Shown here piece after piece: positions 41,264-49,713 of a stretch of 49,960 nucleotides of DNA. The stretch covers positions 1-49,960 of the forward strand of contig DASXHZ010000017.1 of NCBI GenBank assembly GCA_036488085.1, written 5' to 3'. The translations under genes were made by a program, and so were the position numbers. A model generated the notes under the pieces. It ran no database searches. It had not been told where the DNA came from and was given only the letters and a program-made list of their open reading frames with translations. The number at the start of each line of letters is the position of its first letter. Within the stretch, counting starts at the first letter, position 1. This stretch comes from DASXHZ01 sp036488085 (GTDB taxonomy: Bacteria; Acidobacteriota; Thermoanaerobaculia; Gp7-AA8).

Positions 41264-42472
41264 ATGCGGTCTCTTCTGTGCTTACTCCTTGCCGCTGTCG
41301 CGGTATCGCCGCTCTACGCACAAGACGACTCGGTTGAAGCGCGCCTGCGCAAGCTCGAAGCGGAAGTGGAAAGCCTGAAGCAGGAGAACGCTCAGCTTCG
41401 CCGAGACCTCGGTACCGAAGTCGTCGCGCGCCAGTCGGACGTCAAGGACGCGGGACACGCTCCGCTGGTGTTTGGCGGTCTCATTCAAGCGCAGAGCGAA
41501 GCGGGCGACCGCGGAGACAGCCGCTTCAGCGACGCCAACACGCGCGCGTTCCTGCGGCGCGCACGCGTGAATGTCGCCGGCAAGTTCGTCGAAGACTTCA
41601 GCTTCCGGCTCGAGATGGACCTGGCGGGGAGCCTCACCAATTCCTCCGCCTTCCGCGCCCAGATGACGGACGGCTACATCAACTGGAGCCGTTTCGACGC
41701 CGCGAACGTTCGGGTTGGACAGTTCAAGACGCCGTACGGCTTCGAGCAGTTGTACGCCGACCCGCGGCTCTATACCGCCGAGCGCTCGTTGATGAGCGAC
41801 CGGCTGACTCCCGGCCGGCAGATCGGCGTTCAGCTCGCGGGCGGCGCTCTCCAGGATCGATTCAACTACGCCGCGGGTCTCTTCAACGGCAGCGGCACGA
41901 ACCAGAACTTCAACGACAACGACAAGTTGATGGCCGCTGCGAGGGTCAGCTTCGCCGCATTCGACGGCCGCATACTCGGTAAGGCGGCGAAGCTCTCCGT
42001 CGGTGCCAACGCGTTTCGCACGACCGACACGGCGCTGGCCGTCGCATCCGATTTCGGCATCGACTCCACGCCGGCCAGTTCGGCACGAGACAACATCTTC
42101 ACCGGACGTCGTCGCGGCATGGGCTTCGACGCGCAGGCGGAGATGGGGAGGGCGGAGGTGTGGGCCGAGTACCTGCGCGATACGTTCGAGCCGGTGAGCC
42201 GCTTTCCGGCGGGGAGCTTTTACTCCGACGGCTGGTACGCACAGGCGACGTACTACCTCATCCCGGCCAAGCTGCAGCTCGCGGAGCGGCTGGAGGTCTT
42301 CAACCCGAATGACATCGCGGCCCACGACGCAACCCGCTCCACTGTTTCCGGCTTGAATTGGTACTTCAAACAACACGACATCAAACTGCAGCTCGACTGG
42401 ATGCGGAGCAGCGTGCCCGGCATTTCGAAGACGCAGCAGAAGGTCATCGCTCGCTTACAGACGGCATTCTGA
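41264..42472 (+). CDS. Phosphate-selective-type (OprO/OprP-like) outer-membrane porin
   Basis: A 402-residue protein: signal peptide MRSLLCLLLAAVAVSPLYAQ, a short coiled coil (SVEARLRKLEAEVESLKQEN, about 24-43), then a beta-barrel with alternating residues (FSFRLEMDLAG, MTDGYINWSRF, NVRVGQFKTPYGFEQL). It belongs to the anion-selective porin O/P family. Lying between a ModE-like regulator and ModA, it may pass molybdate or another oxyanion, an inference. The 32 bp before it contain CGAAATATATCG (41232-41243), loosely like a ModE half-site. It overlaps modA by one base (TGATG). Confidence 0.83.
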   Translation: MRSLLCLLLAAVAVSPLYAQDDSVEARLRKLEAEVESLKQENAQLRRDLGTEVVARQSDVKDAGHAPLVFGGLIQAQSEAGDRGDSRFSDANTRAFLRRARVNVAGKFVEDFSFRLEMDLAGSLTNSSAFRAQMTDGYINWSRFDAANVRVGQFKTPYGFEQLYADPRLYTAERSLMSDRLTPGRQIGVQLAGGALQDRFNYAAGLFNGSGTNQNFNDNDKLMAAARVSFAAFDGRILGKAAKLSVGANAFRTTDTALAVASDFGIDSTPASSARDNIFTGRRRGMGFDAQAEMGRAEVWAEYLRDTFEPVSRFPAGSFYSDGWYAQATYYLIPAKLQLAERLEVFNPNDIAAHDATRSTVSGLNWYFKQHDIKLQLDWMRSSVPGISKTQQKVIARLQTAF

Positions 42473-43227
42473 TGAAGAGACATCTGGCGACCTTTGCTCT
42501 CGCAATCATCATCGCGGCCGGTGCACACGCCGCGACGGTGCGCGTCTCAGCCGCGGCCAGCCTCACCGACGTCCTGCAGGAGATGGGGCCGATCTACGAG
42601 AAACAGACGGGCGACACGCTGCTCTTCAACCTCGGCGCATCGAGCATGCTGGCGCGGCAGATTCAGGAAGGCGCTCCCACCGACGTCTTCATCTCGGCCG
42701 ACGAACAGAAGATGGATCAACTGCAACGGCAGCATCTCATCGTCAACGGATCGCGGCGGAGCATCCTGTCCAATACGCTCGTCATCGTCGTCCCGATCGA
42801 CAGCCGGCTGAAGATCGCAACGCCAGCCGACCTCGCCGGCCCTTCCTTTCGGAACATCGCCCTGGCGGAGCCTCAGTCGGTGCCTGCCGGCGTCTACGCG
42901 AAGCAGTACCTGCGCAAGCTCGGCCTCTGGCCGAAGGTGGTCGGCAAAGTCATTCCCACCGACAACGTCCGGAGCGCGCTCGCCGCCGTCGAGTCAGGAA
43001 ACGCCGACGCCGGCATCGTCTACAGCACGGACGCCCGGATCTCGCGAGGCGTTCGCGTCGCGTACGAGGTCCCGAAGCCCGACGGTCCCGATATCTCGTA
43101 CCCCGCCGCGATCATCGCGGACTCCAAGGACAAAACCGCCGCCCAACGCTTCCTCGATTTCCTGCAATCCCGTCCCGCCCAGGAGCTCTTTCGCAAGTAT
43201 CGCTTCCTGGTGACAGCTCCCCGGTAA
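42472..43227 (+). CDS. modA: Molybdate-binding periplasmic protein ModA
   Basis: A 251-residue solute-binding protein: signal peptide (MKRHLATFALAIIIAAGAHA), then VRVSAAASLTDVLQEM (first oxyanion-contact Ser), FNLGASSMLARQIQEGAPTD (second Ser region), AEPQSVPAGVYAKQYLRKLG (about 141-160) and NVRSALAAVESGNADAGIVY with the conserved Tyr. This is the classic ModA pattern. No ModB or ModC follows: the next genes run on the opposite strand. The permease and ATPase must be elsewhere, or ModA serves another importer. Confidence 0.92.
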   Translation: MKRHLATFALAIIIAAGAHAATVRVSAAASLTDVLQEMGPIYEKQTGDTLLFNLGASSMLARQIQEGAPTDVFISADEQKMDQLQRQHLIVNGSRRSILSNTLVIVVPIDSRLKIATPADLAGPSFRNIALAEPQSVPAGVYAKQYLRKLGLWPKVVGKVIPTDNVRSALAAVESGNADAGIVYSTDARISRGVRVAYEVPKPDGPDISYPAAIIADSKDKTAAQRFLDFLQSRPAQELFRKYRFLVTAPR

Positions 43228-43241
43228 GGGCTCCCTCCCGA

Positions 43242-44048
43242 TCACCGGTGGATGACCGAGCCTACCGGCTCCCCCTCCAGCGCGCGGGTCAGGTTGCCGG
43301 GGACGAGGCCGTTGACGATGTGGATGCTGTGCACGAGTTTCGAGCGCGTCAGCAGCTCCAGTACGACCGGTTCGATCGGCAGTGTCGGGAGATGCATGCG
43401 GAGAAGCTCGGCGGCGCTGACGTCGGGGATGAAGGACGCGTCGGGGTTCGTCTTTGGATCGGCTGAATAGAGACCGTCGACGTCCTTCAGCAGGATGACC
43501 TTGCGAGCGCCGAAGGCCTCGCCGATCAGGTAAGAGCCGGCGTCGCTTCCGTTCGGGGGAAGCTTTCCGAGCGCAGGCGGGTGTTCCCACAGCGCATAAG
43601 GGGGAATGCCATTGAACACGGCGCCTCGCGCGGCCGCCAGAATCGCCGGAAGAAGCTGCACGATGAACGGCGCCTCGAGGTAGACGAATCCATGCTGCGC
43701 GAGCAGGCACGACACCATGTAGGCGTTCTGCGCGGAGTCTTTTGCCGTCAGCGTCGCCAGGGCTCCGGTAGGTAGTCCGAGGTCGAGGCCGACCGAGAGG
43801 ATGTGCCGCGAACGGACTCCGGAGCCGACGCCGATGACCTGTTGATGCTTCGCCTGATTCGCGACGATCTCGTCGAGCAGCGGCAACAACGCCGACCGTC
43901 CGCGATCCATGATCGAGAGTCCGCCGATCTGGACTACGTTCAGGCTCGGAAGGATCGCCCTGACGGGAGCCTCGCTGCGCGCAATGACATTCTTGTCGAC
44001 CAGCGACTCGCGCATCAGCGGAGAGTGGACATGCTGGGCGTCGCTCAT
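43242..44048 (-). CDS. mosA: Molybdenum storage protein subunit, MosA-like
   Basis: A 268-residue amino-acid-kinase-fold protein (UMP kinase relatives). It has VVQIGGLSIMDRGRSALLPL (about 41-60), VGSGVRSRHILSVGLDLGLP (about 82-101), FNGIPPYALWE and KDVDGLYSADPKT. Length and sequence fit MoSto alpha/beta subunits (about 270 residues), which form an ATP-driven cage holding polyoxomolybdate clusters. The SRHILSVGLDLGLP segment is closer to the alpha subunit; the naming is tentative. It overlaps the upstream subunit by 4 bp, as expected for a heteromer. Confidence 0.85.
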   Translation of the reverse strand: MSDAQHVHSPLMRESLVDKNVIARSEAPVRAILPSLNVVQIGGLSIMDRGRSALLPLLDEIVANQAKHQQVIGVGSGVRSRHILSVGLDLGLPTGALATLTAKDSAQNAYMVSCLLAQHGFVYLEAPFIVQLLPAILAAARGAVFNGIPPYALWEHPPALGKLPPNGSDAGSYLIGEAFGARKVILLKDVDGLYSADPKTNPDASFIPDVSAAELLRMHLPTLPIEPVVLELLTRSKLVHSIHIVNGLVPGNLTRALEGEPVGSVIHR

Positions 44049-44854
44049 GCGGCACCATCCCGATAGATGACCGTGCCGACCGGCTCGCCTTCGAGCGCGG
44101 CCGTCAACTGACCCGGCTTCAGTCCGTTGACGAATTGGATTTCCTTCAGATTGCGCGCGCGCATCATCAGCTCCAGCACGGCGCGCTCCACGATGAGGTC
44201 GTCGAAGTCCTTTTCCAGCAGTTCCTCCACACTGATGCGCGGGATGTGTTTGGCGGCGGGATCTTTCTTCGGGTCGGCGGTATGAAGGCCATCCTCGTCC
44301 TTCACGAAGATCATCTTCCGCGCCCCGAACACCTCGGCAATGAGGAAGCAGCCCGTGTCCGTCCGCTGCGGCGGAATCCTGCCGGTCACCGGATTCGGCT
44401 CCCAAAGCTTGTAAGGCGGCATGCCCTGACAGATCACCGCGCCGCGTTCCATGAGGTAGTGCGGCAACGCGCTGAATCCCTCCGGCTCGATGAATGGGAT
44501 CCCGTGCCGCGCGAGGAGGTAGTGGAGCATCTGAGCGTTCTGCCACGCCACGGCCGTGCCGAGGACCGTGAGCGCGCCGGTCGGGAGACCGAGATCGATC
44601 GCCAGGCTGTAGATGTGCCGCGCGCGAGTGCCGGCGCCGGTGCCGAGGATCATCTTGTGGCGCTTGAGATTGGCGACGATCTCTTCGACCAGAGGGCCGA
44701 CCGCGGCGCGGCCGCGATCCATGATGCTCTGGCCGCCAATCTTCACGACGTTGACCCAGGGGAGGATCGCGTAGTCGGGGGTCGAGTCGGTGGTCTGCTG
44801 CAGCGCGGCGTCGCTCAACGCCCCGTTCGCGAGTACGTCTTCTCTGATCAGCAT
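44045..44854 (-). CDS. mosB: Molybdenum storage protein subunit, MosB-like
   Basis: A 269-residue amino-acid-kinase-fold protein with VVKIGGQSIMDRGRAAVGPL (about 35-54), GTGAGTRARHIYSLAIDLGL, GMPPYKLWE (about 160) and FVKDEDGLHTADPKK (about 188-202). The IGGQS, GAGTRARH and FVKDEDGLHTA blocks match the MoSto beta subunit. It is not a housekeeping UMP kinase: two paralogues sit in tandem with overlapping codons and the neighbourhood is molybdenum-related. AGGAG precedes the ATG at 44854; the start overlaps the methyltransferase stop (TGATG). Confidence 0.87.
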   Translation of the reverse strand: MLIREDVLANGALSDAALQQTTDSTPDYAILPWVNVVKIGGQSIMDRGRAAVGPLVEEIVANLKRHKMILGTGAGTRARHIYSLAIDLGLPTGALTVLGTAVAWQNAQMLHYLLARHGIPFIEPEGFSALPHYLMERGAVICQGMPPYKLWEPNPVTGRIPPQRTDTGCFLIAEVFGARKMIFVKDEDGLHTADPKKDPAAKHIPRISVEELLEKDFDDLIVERAVLELMMRARNLKEIQFVNGLKPGQLTAALEGEPVGTVIYRDGAA

Positions 44855-45627
44855 CACTCTCCTGAGAATCTGAATGTCGTCAATTCGAATGCGTAAGCCT
44901 CGGGACGGACCGACTCGAGCGAGCCGAATGTCGTCGTCGCCCAGTCGGTCAGACGGCGAAGGGCCTCGCCGCGAACGTCGGGCGGCAGCTCGGAAAACTT
45001 CGCGCCGGTCGGCTTTCGATCGAGAAAGCCGCGCGGACTGCGTTCCGCGGTCCACGACGCGGCGACTGTGACCGTCTTCTCGTCGGCGACCGACTCAAGC
45101 CACGAGAGTGCTTTCCCGCCCTGCTTTTCTTCCGCCGGTACGCCGAGTTCTTCGACGATGGCCGCCAGCCGCGCCTTCAACCGTGCGTCGACCCCATCCT
45201 CGGGGCTGACCGTCTTTCCGATCACGAGCGAGCCGTTCCTGCGCAGGACCCGGCGAGCCTCGGCCGCGATTCGCCGCCACCCGCGGGCGCCTCCGACGAC
45301 GGAGACCAACATGACCACGTCGAACGTGCCGTCGCGAAAGGGGAGCGACTCACCGTCGCACTGGGCCATGTGAGGAGAGCGGCCCCCGGGACGGCGCATG
45401 AACTCGTGCACCATGCCGAATGAAAGGTCGACGCCGACGTAACGGTCTCCCGCCGCCACGAACGGCCGGCCGATGCGTCCCGATCCCGCACCGAGATCGA
45501 GCACTGCCGGATTCGACGTTCCCGCCGCCGCGAGCACCGCCGACCGTATCTGCTCGGGAACGCCTTCAGGGAGTGCCCGATGACGGTCGAACTCGGGCGC
45601 TGAGGCATCGAACGCGGATGCCCTCAT
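44854..45627 (-). CDS. Class I SAM-dependent methyltransferase in the mos operon
   Basis: A 257-residue methyltransferase with motif I VLDLGAGSGRIGRPF (about 42-56), VGVDLSFGMV (about 64-73), QCDGESLPFRDGTFDVVMLV (about 89-108) and RRVLRRNGSLVIGKT. It resembles UbiE-like small-molecule methyltransferases. The gene sits between the ABC exporter (3 bp gap) and mosB (TGATG overlap), so it belongs to the same transcript. No established link between MoSto and a methyltransferase is known to me; its role is unassigned. Confidence 0.83.
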   Translation of the reverse strand: MRASAFDASAPEFDRHRALPEGVPEQIRSAVLAAAGTSNPAVLDLGAGSGRIGRPFVAAGDRYVGVDLSFGMVHEFMRRPGGRSPHMAQCDGESLPFRDGTFDVVMLVSVVGGARGWRRIAAEARRVLRRNGSLVIGKTVSPEDGVDARLKARLAAIVEELGVPAEEKQGGKALSWLESVADEKTVTVAASWTAERSPRGFLDRKPTGAKFSELPPDVRGEALRRLTDWATTTFGSLESVRPEAYAFELTTFRFSGE

Positions 45628-45630
45628 CCC

Positions 45631-47511
45631 TCAGCGATACCCTTCCGCTTGCAACGAGAAGAGCTCCGCGTACAGACCGTTCCGCGCCAGCAGCGCATCG
45701 TGAGTGCCTTCTTCCACCACACTTCCCTCTTTCAGCACAATGACACGATCCGCCATCCGAACGGTAGAGAAACGATGCGAGATGAGGAGCGCGGTCTGTC
45801 CCGAGACGAGCTCCGCGAAACGCGAGAACACCTCGTACTCGGCGCGTGCATCGAGCGCCGCGGTCGGCTCGTCGAGGATGACGACGCTGGCCTTGCGGAT
45901 GTAGGCGCGCGCGAGGGCGATCTTCTGCCACTCGCCGCCGGAGAGCTCGATGCCGCCCTCGAAGCGGCGCCCCAGGACCTGACGGTATCCGTTCGCGAAG
46001 CCTTCGAGGAGCCCGGTGGCCATCGACTTCGCGGCGGCCTCCATGACGGCGGGGTGGCTCCGCGTCTTGTCGCCGTCAGGATGATCGAGCGACTCGCGTA
46101 CTTCCTCGATCTCGCCGACGCCGATGTTCTCTTCCAAGCGCAGGTCGTAGCGAACGAAGTCCTGGAAGATCACCGCGATCGCGCTCCGTAACGATGCGAG
46201 GTCGTATTCGCGGAGGTCGACGCCATCGAGAAGGATTCTTCCTTCCGTAGGGTCGTAGAGGCGCGCGAGGAGCTTGGTCAGCGTCGTCTTGCCGGCCCCG
46301 TTCTCTCCCACCAACGCCACCCGCTCGCCGGGCGCGAGGCGAAGGTCGACGTGACGCACCGCCCACTGATCGCTGCCGTGGTAGCGGAAGCCGACGTCCT
46401 CGAAGACGATGCCCTGCCGGATCACCGACGGGACCAGTGGAGCACCCGCCACCGAGACGATCGTCGGCTTCATCTCGAAGAAATCGAACAGGTCCTTGAT
46501 GTAGAGGCTCTGCTCGTAGATGTTGCCCGCGGTGAGCATGAGCCGCTGGGTGACGTCGCGACTGCGCGCGAACGCCGCGGCGAGAAAGGTGAGACTGCCG
46601 ACCGTGATCGCACCGGTGAACGCGCGCACCAGGATCAGCGCATACGCGCCGTAGTAGCCGGCGAGGCCCAACAGCGATAACCCCGTGGCGGCGATCCCTT
46701 TTCGGAGCGAAAGGCGCCGGTTCTCTTCGAAGAACAGGCGCGCGAGCTTGCGGTAACGGGTGACCAGCCAGTCCGCGAGGCCGAACATCTGGACTTCCTT
46801 CGCGGTCTGATCGCTGGCGCCGAGGTAGCGGAGGTAGTCGAGCTGCCGGCGCTGCGGCGTCCAGCGGTAGAGCAGCGAGTATTCGAGCGACGTGAAATAC
46901 GTCTCGCCGAGGAAGCTCGGGACGACGGCCACGACCAGGAGCGCCAGCAGCCACGGGCTGTAGAGCAGCACGGCGCCCGCGAGGGAGGCGAACGTGACGG
47001 CGTCCTGTCCGAGGGAGAGCAACTGACCAAGGAGGCCGATGCGGCCGGTCGTCTGGCGTTGCGCCCGCTCGAGCTGGTCGTAGAACGCCGCGTTCTCGAA
47101 GTGAGTGAGATCGAGGGTCGCGGCGTGCCGGATCAGCCTCTCGCTCAGCTCGTTCGAGCAGAGATCGCCGAACAGCGCCTCGATCACCACCGACGCCTTG
47201 CTCATCGCCTCGCCGAGGACCGCGAGAGCGATCTCGATCGCGAGCAGCGTCCAGAGTCGCGAGTAGCCTGCCTGATGCGCGCGGGCGGCGATGATCGTGT
47301 CGATGATCAGCTTTCCAATCCACAGCGCGACGACCGGAACGCAAGCCCGAACGATCCGAAGAATCGCCGTGGCGGTGGCGTATCCGGGATGGGTCTGCCA
47401 GGCAAGGCGGAGAAACTGCCTGATGGAGCGGAGCGCCGACACGGTCGCGAGCCAGGAGTGCACGCCGCCTTCGCGGATGGGCGGTCGCCGGTTCTGCGCT
47501 GGAGTGGTCAA
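45631..47511 (-). CDS. ABC exporter (fused membrane + ATPase half-transporter)
   Basis: A 626-residue half-transporter. The type I exporter membrane domain has about six helices (about 35-310) with the coupling segment LDLTHFENAAFYDQLERAQR. The ATPase domain has Walker A GENGAGKTT, Q-loop VIFQDFVRYD, signature LSGGEWQKIALARAYI, Walker B VVILDEPTAALDA and the switch His in ISHRFSTV. The start is uncertain: TTG 47511 (LTTPAQNRRPP) is preferred; a TTG at 47586 adds 25 residues and a GTG closer to SWLATVSAL is possible. It is the first gene of the operon with the methyltransferase and mosB/mosA. Substrate unknown. Confidence 0.87.
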   Translation of the reverse strand: MTTPAQNRRPPIREGGVHSWLATVSALRSIRQFLRLAWQTHPGYATATAILRIVRACVPVVALWIGKLIIDTIIAARAHQAGYSRLWTLLAIEIALAVLGEAMSKASVVIEALFGDLCSNELSERLIRHAATLDLTHFENAAFYDQLERAQRQTTGRIGLLGQLLSLGQDAVTFASLAGAVLLYSPWLLALLVVAVVPSFLGETYFTSLEYSLLYRWTPQRRQLDYLRYLGASDQTAKEVQMFGLADWLVTRYRKLARLFFEENRRLSLRKGIAATGLSLLGLAGYYGAYALILVRAFTGAITVGSLTFLAAAFARSRDVTQRLMLTAGNIYEQSLYIKDLFDFFEMKPTIVSVAGAPLVPSVIRQGIVFEDVGFRYHGSDQWAVRHVDLRLAPGERVALVGENGAGKTTLTKLLARLYDPTEGRILLDGVDLREYDLASLRSAIAVIFQDFVRYDLRLEENIGVGEIEEVRESLDHPDGDKTRSHPAVMEAAAKSMATGLLEGFANGYRQVLGRRFEGGIELSGGEWQKIALARAYIRKASVVILDEPTAALDARAEYEVFSRFAELVSGQTALLISHRFSTVRMADRVIVLKEGSVVEEGTHDALLARNGLYAELFSLQAEGYR

Positions 47512-47657
47512 GGCGTCCGACGATTCTAACGTCTCTCTGCGGGCCGAACTGTCGCTCAACGGGCGCGGCCGTTCGTTGCACCGCAAGCGTCTGCGACGGT
47601 GGCACGGTTACGGCTCGCCCCGAAAGAGGCGATGACACGGCAGCTCGAGCTTTTCGA

Positions 47658-48452
47658 ATGAACGCGCATCGTCAAATTGCTTTCATCGCCGCGGTGATGA
47701 TTGCGGCATGCGCCAAGAAGCCCGAACCGCGCCTCCCGATACGTGTCCTCACGACGCCCGGCATCGCCGCCACCGGTATCGTGGCGCAGCTTGGTTCGGC
47801 CTTCGGGTTGCAGAGCGGAGCTCGCATCGACGTCGTGCCACTCGATCCGGCCGCGGTCGTCGGCCAGGCAAAGCGCGGTACAGCGGATGTCGTGATCACG
47901 GACGATCCGGCGACGGTCGCCGCGCTTGGTGCCGCTCATCTCGTGCGGATCTCGAGCACCGTTGGGAGCGATGAGTACTTCATTGCCGGACCATCGCGGA
48001 ATCCGGCGCATCTCCAGCGCTCCGACGACGCGCCGAAGGCGTTCCTGAAGATTTTCGCGAGACGCCGCGCTTTCTGTTCCCTCGTCGACGTCGCGTCGAT
48101 TCACGAGCGCGAGCAGCAGATCTGGAGTGCCGCGAAGCTGAAGCCCGAGAAGAACCCCCATTACGAAAAGTGCAGGGGAAACGCGGCGATCGCGCTCGAG
48201 AAGGCTTCGCGGGCGGGCGCCTACGTCCTCGTCGACCGTGCCACATTCGACCGTGTGAACCCGCCGCACATGGCGGCGCTCGTCCGCGGAGGAGCGCTGC
48301 TCGCGAATGACGTCACGGTTCTCCTCATCGAGCGCCGCGGCCGATCGAAGGATGCCGACTGGTTCGTCGAGTGGATGACGTCGTTCCGCGGCATCGACGC
48401 CATCGATGCCTACCGTGTCGACGGACACAGGGTCTTCTACACGCAACGGTGA
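47658..48452 (+). CDS. TupA-like tungstate/oxyanion-binding lipoprotein, solitary
   Basis: A 264-residue lipoprotein with signal ending MIAAC (C18). The mature part follows the solute-binding plan: IRVLTTPGIAATGIVAQLGS (about 27-46), IDVVPLDPAAVVGQAKRGTA, DVVITDDPATVAALG, SDEYFIAGPSRNPAHLQRSD (about 105-124), CSLVDVASIHEREQQIWSAA (about 139-158). This resembles TupA-type tungstate-binding proteins, although the usual SRGDxSGTH segment is changed to SLVDVASIHE, so ligand identity is uncertain. No TupB or TupC is next to it. It is divergent from the ABC exporter (146 bp between them) and 16 bp before the monooxygenase. Confidence 0.72.
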   Translation: MNAHRQIAFIAAVMIAACAKKPEPRLPIRVLTTPGIAATGIVAQLGSAFGLQSGARIDVVPLDPAAVVGQAKRGTADVVITDDPATVAALGAAHLVRISSTVGSDEYFIAGPSRNPAHLQRSDDAPKAFLKIFARRRAFCSLVDVASIHEREQQIWSAAKLKPEKNPHYEKCRGNAAIALEKASRAGAYVLVDRATFDRVNPPHMAALVRGGALLANDVTVLLIERRGRSKDADWFVEWMTSFRGIDAIDAYRVDGHRVFYTQR

Positions 48453-48468
48453 GAGGAGGGTTGGGATC

Positions 48469-49650
48469 TTGAAGGTACTGATCTCGGGAGCGGGAATCGC
48501 GGGACCGGCGCTGGCCTGGTGGCTCAGTCATTACGGCGACGACGTCACCATCGTCGAACGAGCGCCGCGGTTCCGCACCGGCGGCTACGTCGTCGACTTC
48601 TGGGGAGCGGGCTTCGACATCGCGGAGCGAATGGAGCTCGTCCCGGCGATTCGCCGGAAGGGATACATGGTTCACGAAGTGCGTGTCGTCAACGACGAAG
48701 GCCGGCGCGTTTCGGGCTTTCCGGTGGAGGCATTCGCGCGCATTGCCCACAATCGCTACACCAGCATCCCGCGCGGCGATCTGGCCGAGATCATCTTCAG
48801 TGACGTCGAGGAGAGGGTCGAAACGATCTTAGGCGAGACGATCGAAAGGCTCGAGCAGGACGCGGCCGGCGTCACGGTGCAATTCACGCATGGCGGCGAG
48901 CGGCGATTCGATCTCGTGATCGGCGCCGATGGATTGCACTCGAACGTCCGGCGTCTGGTGTTCGGCCCGGATGACCGTTTCGAGTCCTACCTCGGGTTCA
49001 AGGTCGCGGCGTTCACGGTCGACGGATATCGACCTCGCGACGAGCTGACCTTCATCATGTATACCGAAGTCGGCCAGCAGGTGAACCGCTTCTCGATGCG
49101 CGACGACCGAACGATGTTTCTCTTCACGTTCGCCGATCCGGATGCCGCCTTTCCGAACGACGCCGGCGAGCAAAAAGCGGTGTTGCGCCGGCGGTTCGGC
49201 CGGAGTGGGTGGGAGTGTCCGGCGATTCTCGACGCGCTCGACCGCTCTCCGGAGCTCTACTTCGATCGCGTCAGCCAGATCCGCATGTCACCGGAGGATT
49301 GGTGTTCCGGTGGACGTGTTGCGTTGATTGGCGACGCGGCGTCGTGCGTTTCTCTACTCGCGGGGGAAGGGTCCGGTCTGGCGATCGTGGCGGCGTACAT
49401 CCTCGCCGGGGAGTTGCACCGGGCCGGCGGCGATCACGTCCGCGCATTCGCGCGCTACCGCGATCTGTTCCGGCCGTTCGTGACGGAGAAACAGCACGGC
49501 GCGCTTCGATTCGCCCGCTCGTTTGCGCCGCCGTCAAAGCGCTCGCTGTTTCTGAGGAACCTCGTCTTTCGGCTGATGTCGATCGACTGGATCACCGATC
49601 TCGTCGCCGGCCGCGGCTTCCGCGACGACATCGCGCTGCCGGATTACTGA
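48469..49650 (+). CDS. FAD-dependent monooxygenase (PHBH/TetX-type fold)
   Basis: A 393-residue class A flavoprotein monooxygenase: LKVLISGAGIAGPALAWWLS (FAD-binding GxGxxG, about 6-11), the DG motif GADGLHSNVRR (about 150-160) and the GD motif VALIGDAASCVSLLAGEGSG (about 283-302). RTGGYVVDFWGAGFDIAERM is shared with a subgroup of uncharacterised hydroxylases. I chose TTG 48469 because GGAGGG at 48455-48460 lies 8 bp upstream and the frame begins at the first beta strand; an ATG at 48406 would overlap the TupA-like gene. The substrate is probably an aromatic or polyketide compound; unresolved. Confidence 0.88.
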   Translation: MKVLISGAGIAGPALAWWLSHYGDDVTIVERAPRFRTGGYVVDFWGAGFDIAERMELVPAIRRKGYMVHEVRVVNDEGRRVSGFPVEAFARIAHNRYTSIPRGDLAEIIFSDVEERVETILGETIERLEQDAAGVTVQFTHGGERRFDLVIGADGLHSNVRRLVFGPDDRFESYLGFKVAAFTVDGYRPRDELTFIMYTEVGQQVNRFSMRDDRTMFLFTFADPDAAFPNDAGEQKAVLRRRFGRSGWECPAILDALDRSPELYFDRVSQIRMSPEDWCSGGRVALIGDAASCVSLLAGEGSGLAIVAAYILAGELHRAGGDHVRAFARYRDLFRPFVTEKQHGALRFARSFAPPSKRSLFLRNLVFRLMSIDWITDLVAGRGFRDDIALPDY

Positions 49651-49667
49651 GACGCCTCACCGCGATC

Positions 49668-49695
49668 GAGCGGGCGCGCTTTCGCGCGCCCGCTC
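49668..49695. terminator. Bidirectional 12-bp hairpin between convergent genes
   Basis: GAGCGGGCGCGC and its exact complement GCGCGCCCGCTC flank a TTTC loop. It begins 17 bp after the monooxygenase stop and ends 18 bp before the stop of the convergent minus-strand gene. No U-tract, but the stability and position support termination for both genes. Confidence 0.7.
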
Positions 49696-49713
49696 CCCTC
49701 CCACCCAATCACG

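Noticed and set aside
43242..44854. The two kinase-fold genes as housekeeping UMP kinase (pyrH)
   Set aside because: They are tandem overlapping paralogues of about 270 residues, with MoSto-type motifs and a molybdenum neighbourhood. PyrH is a single gene normally next to frr/tsf.
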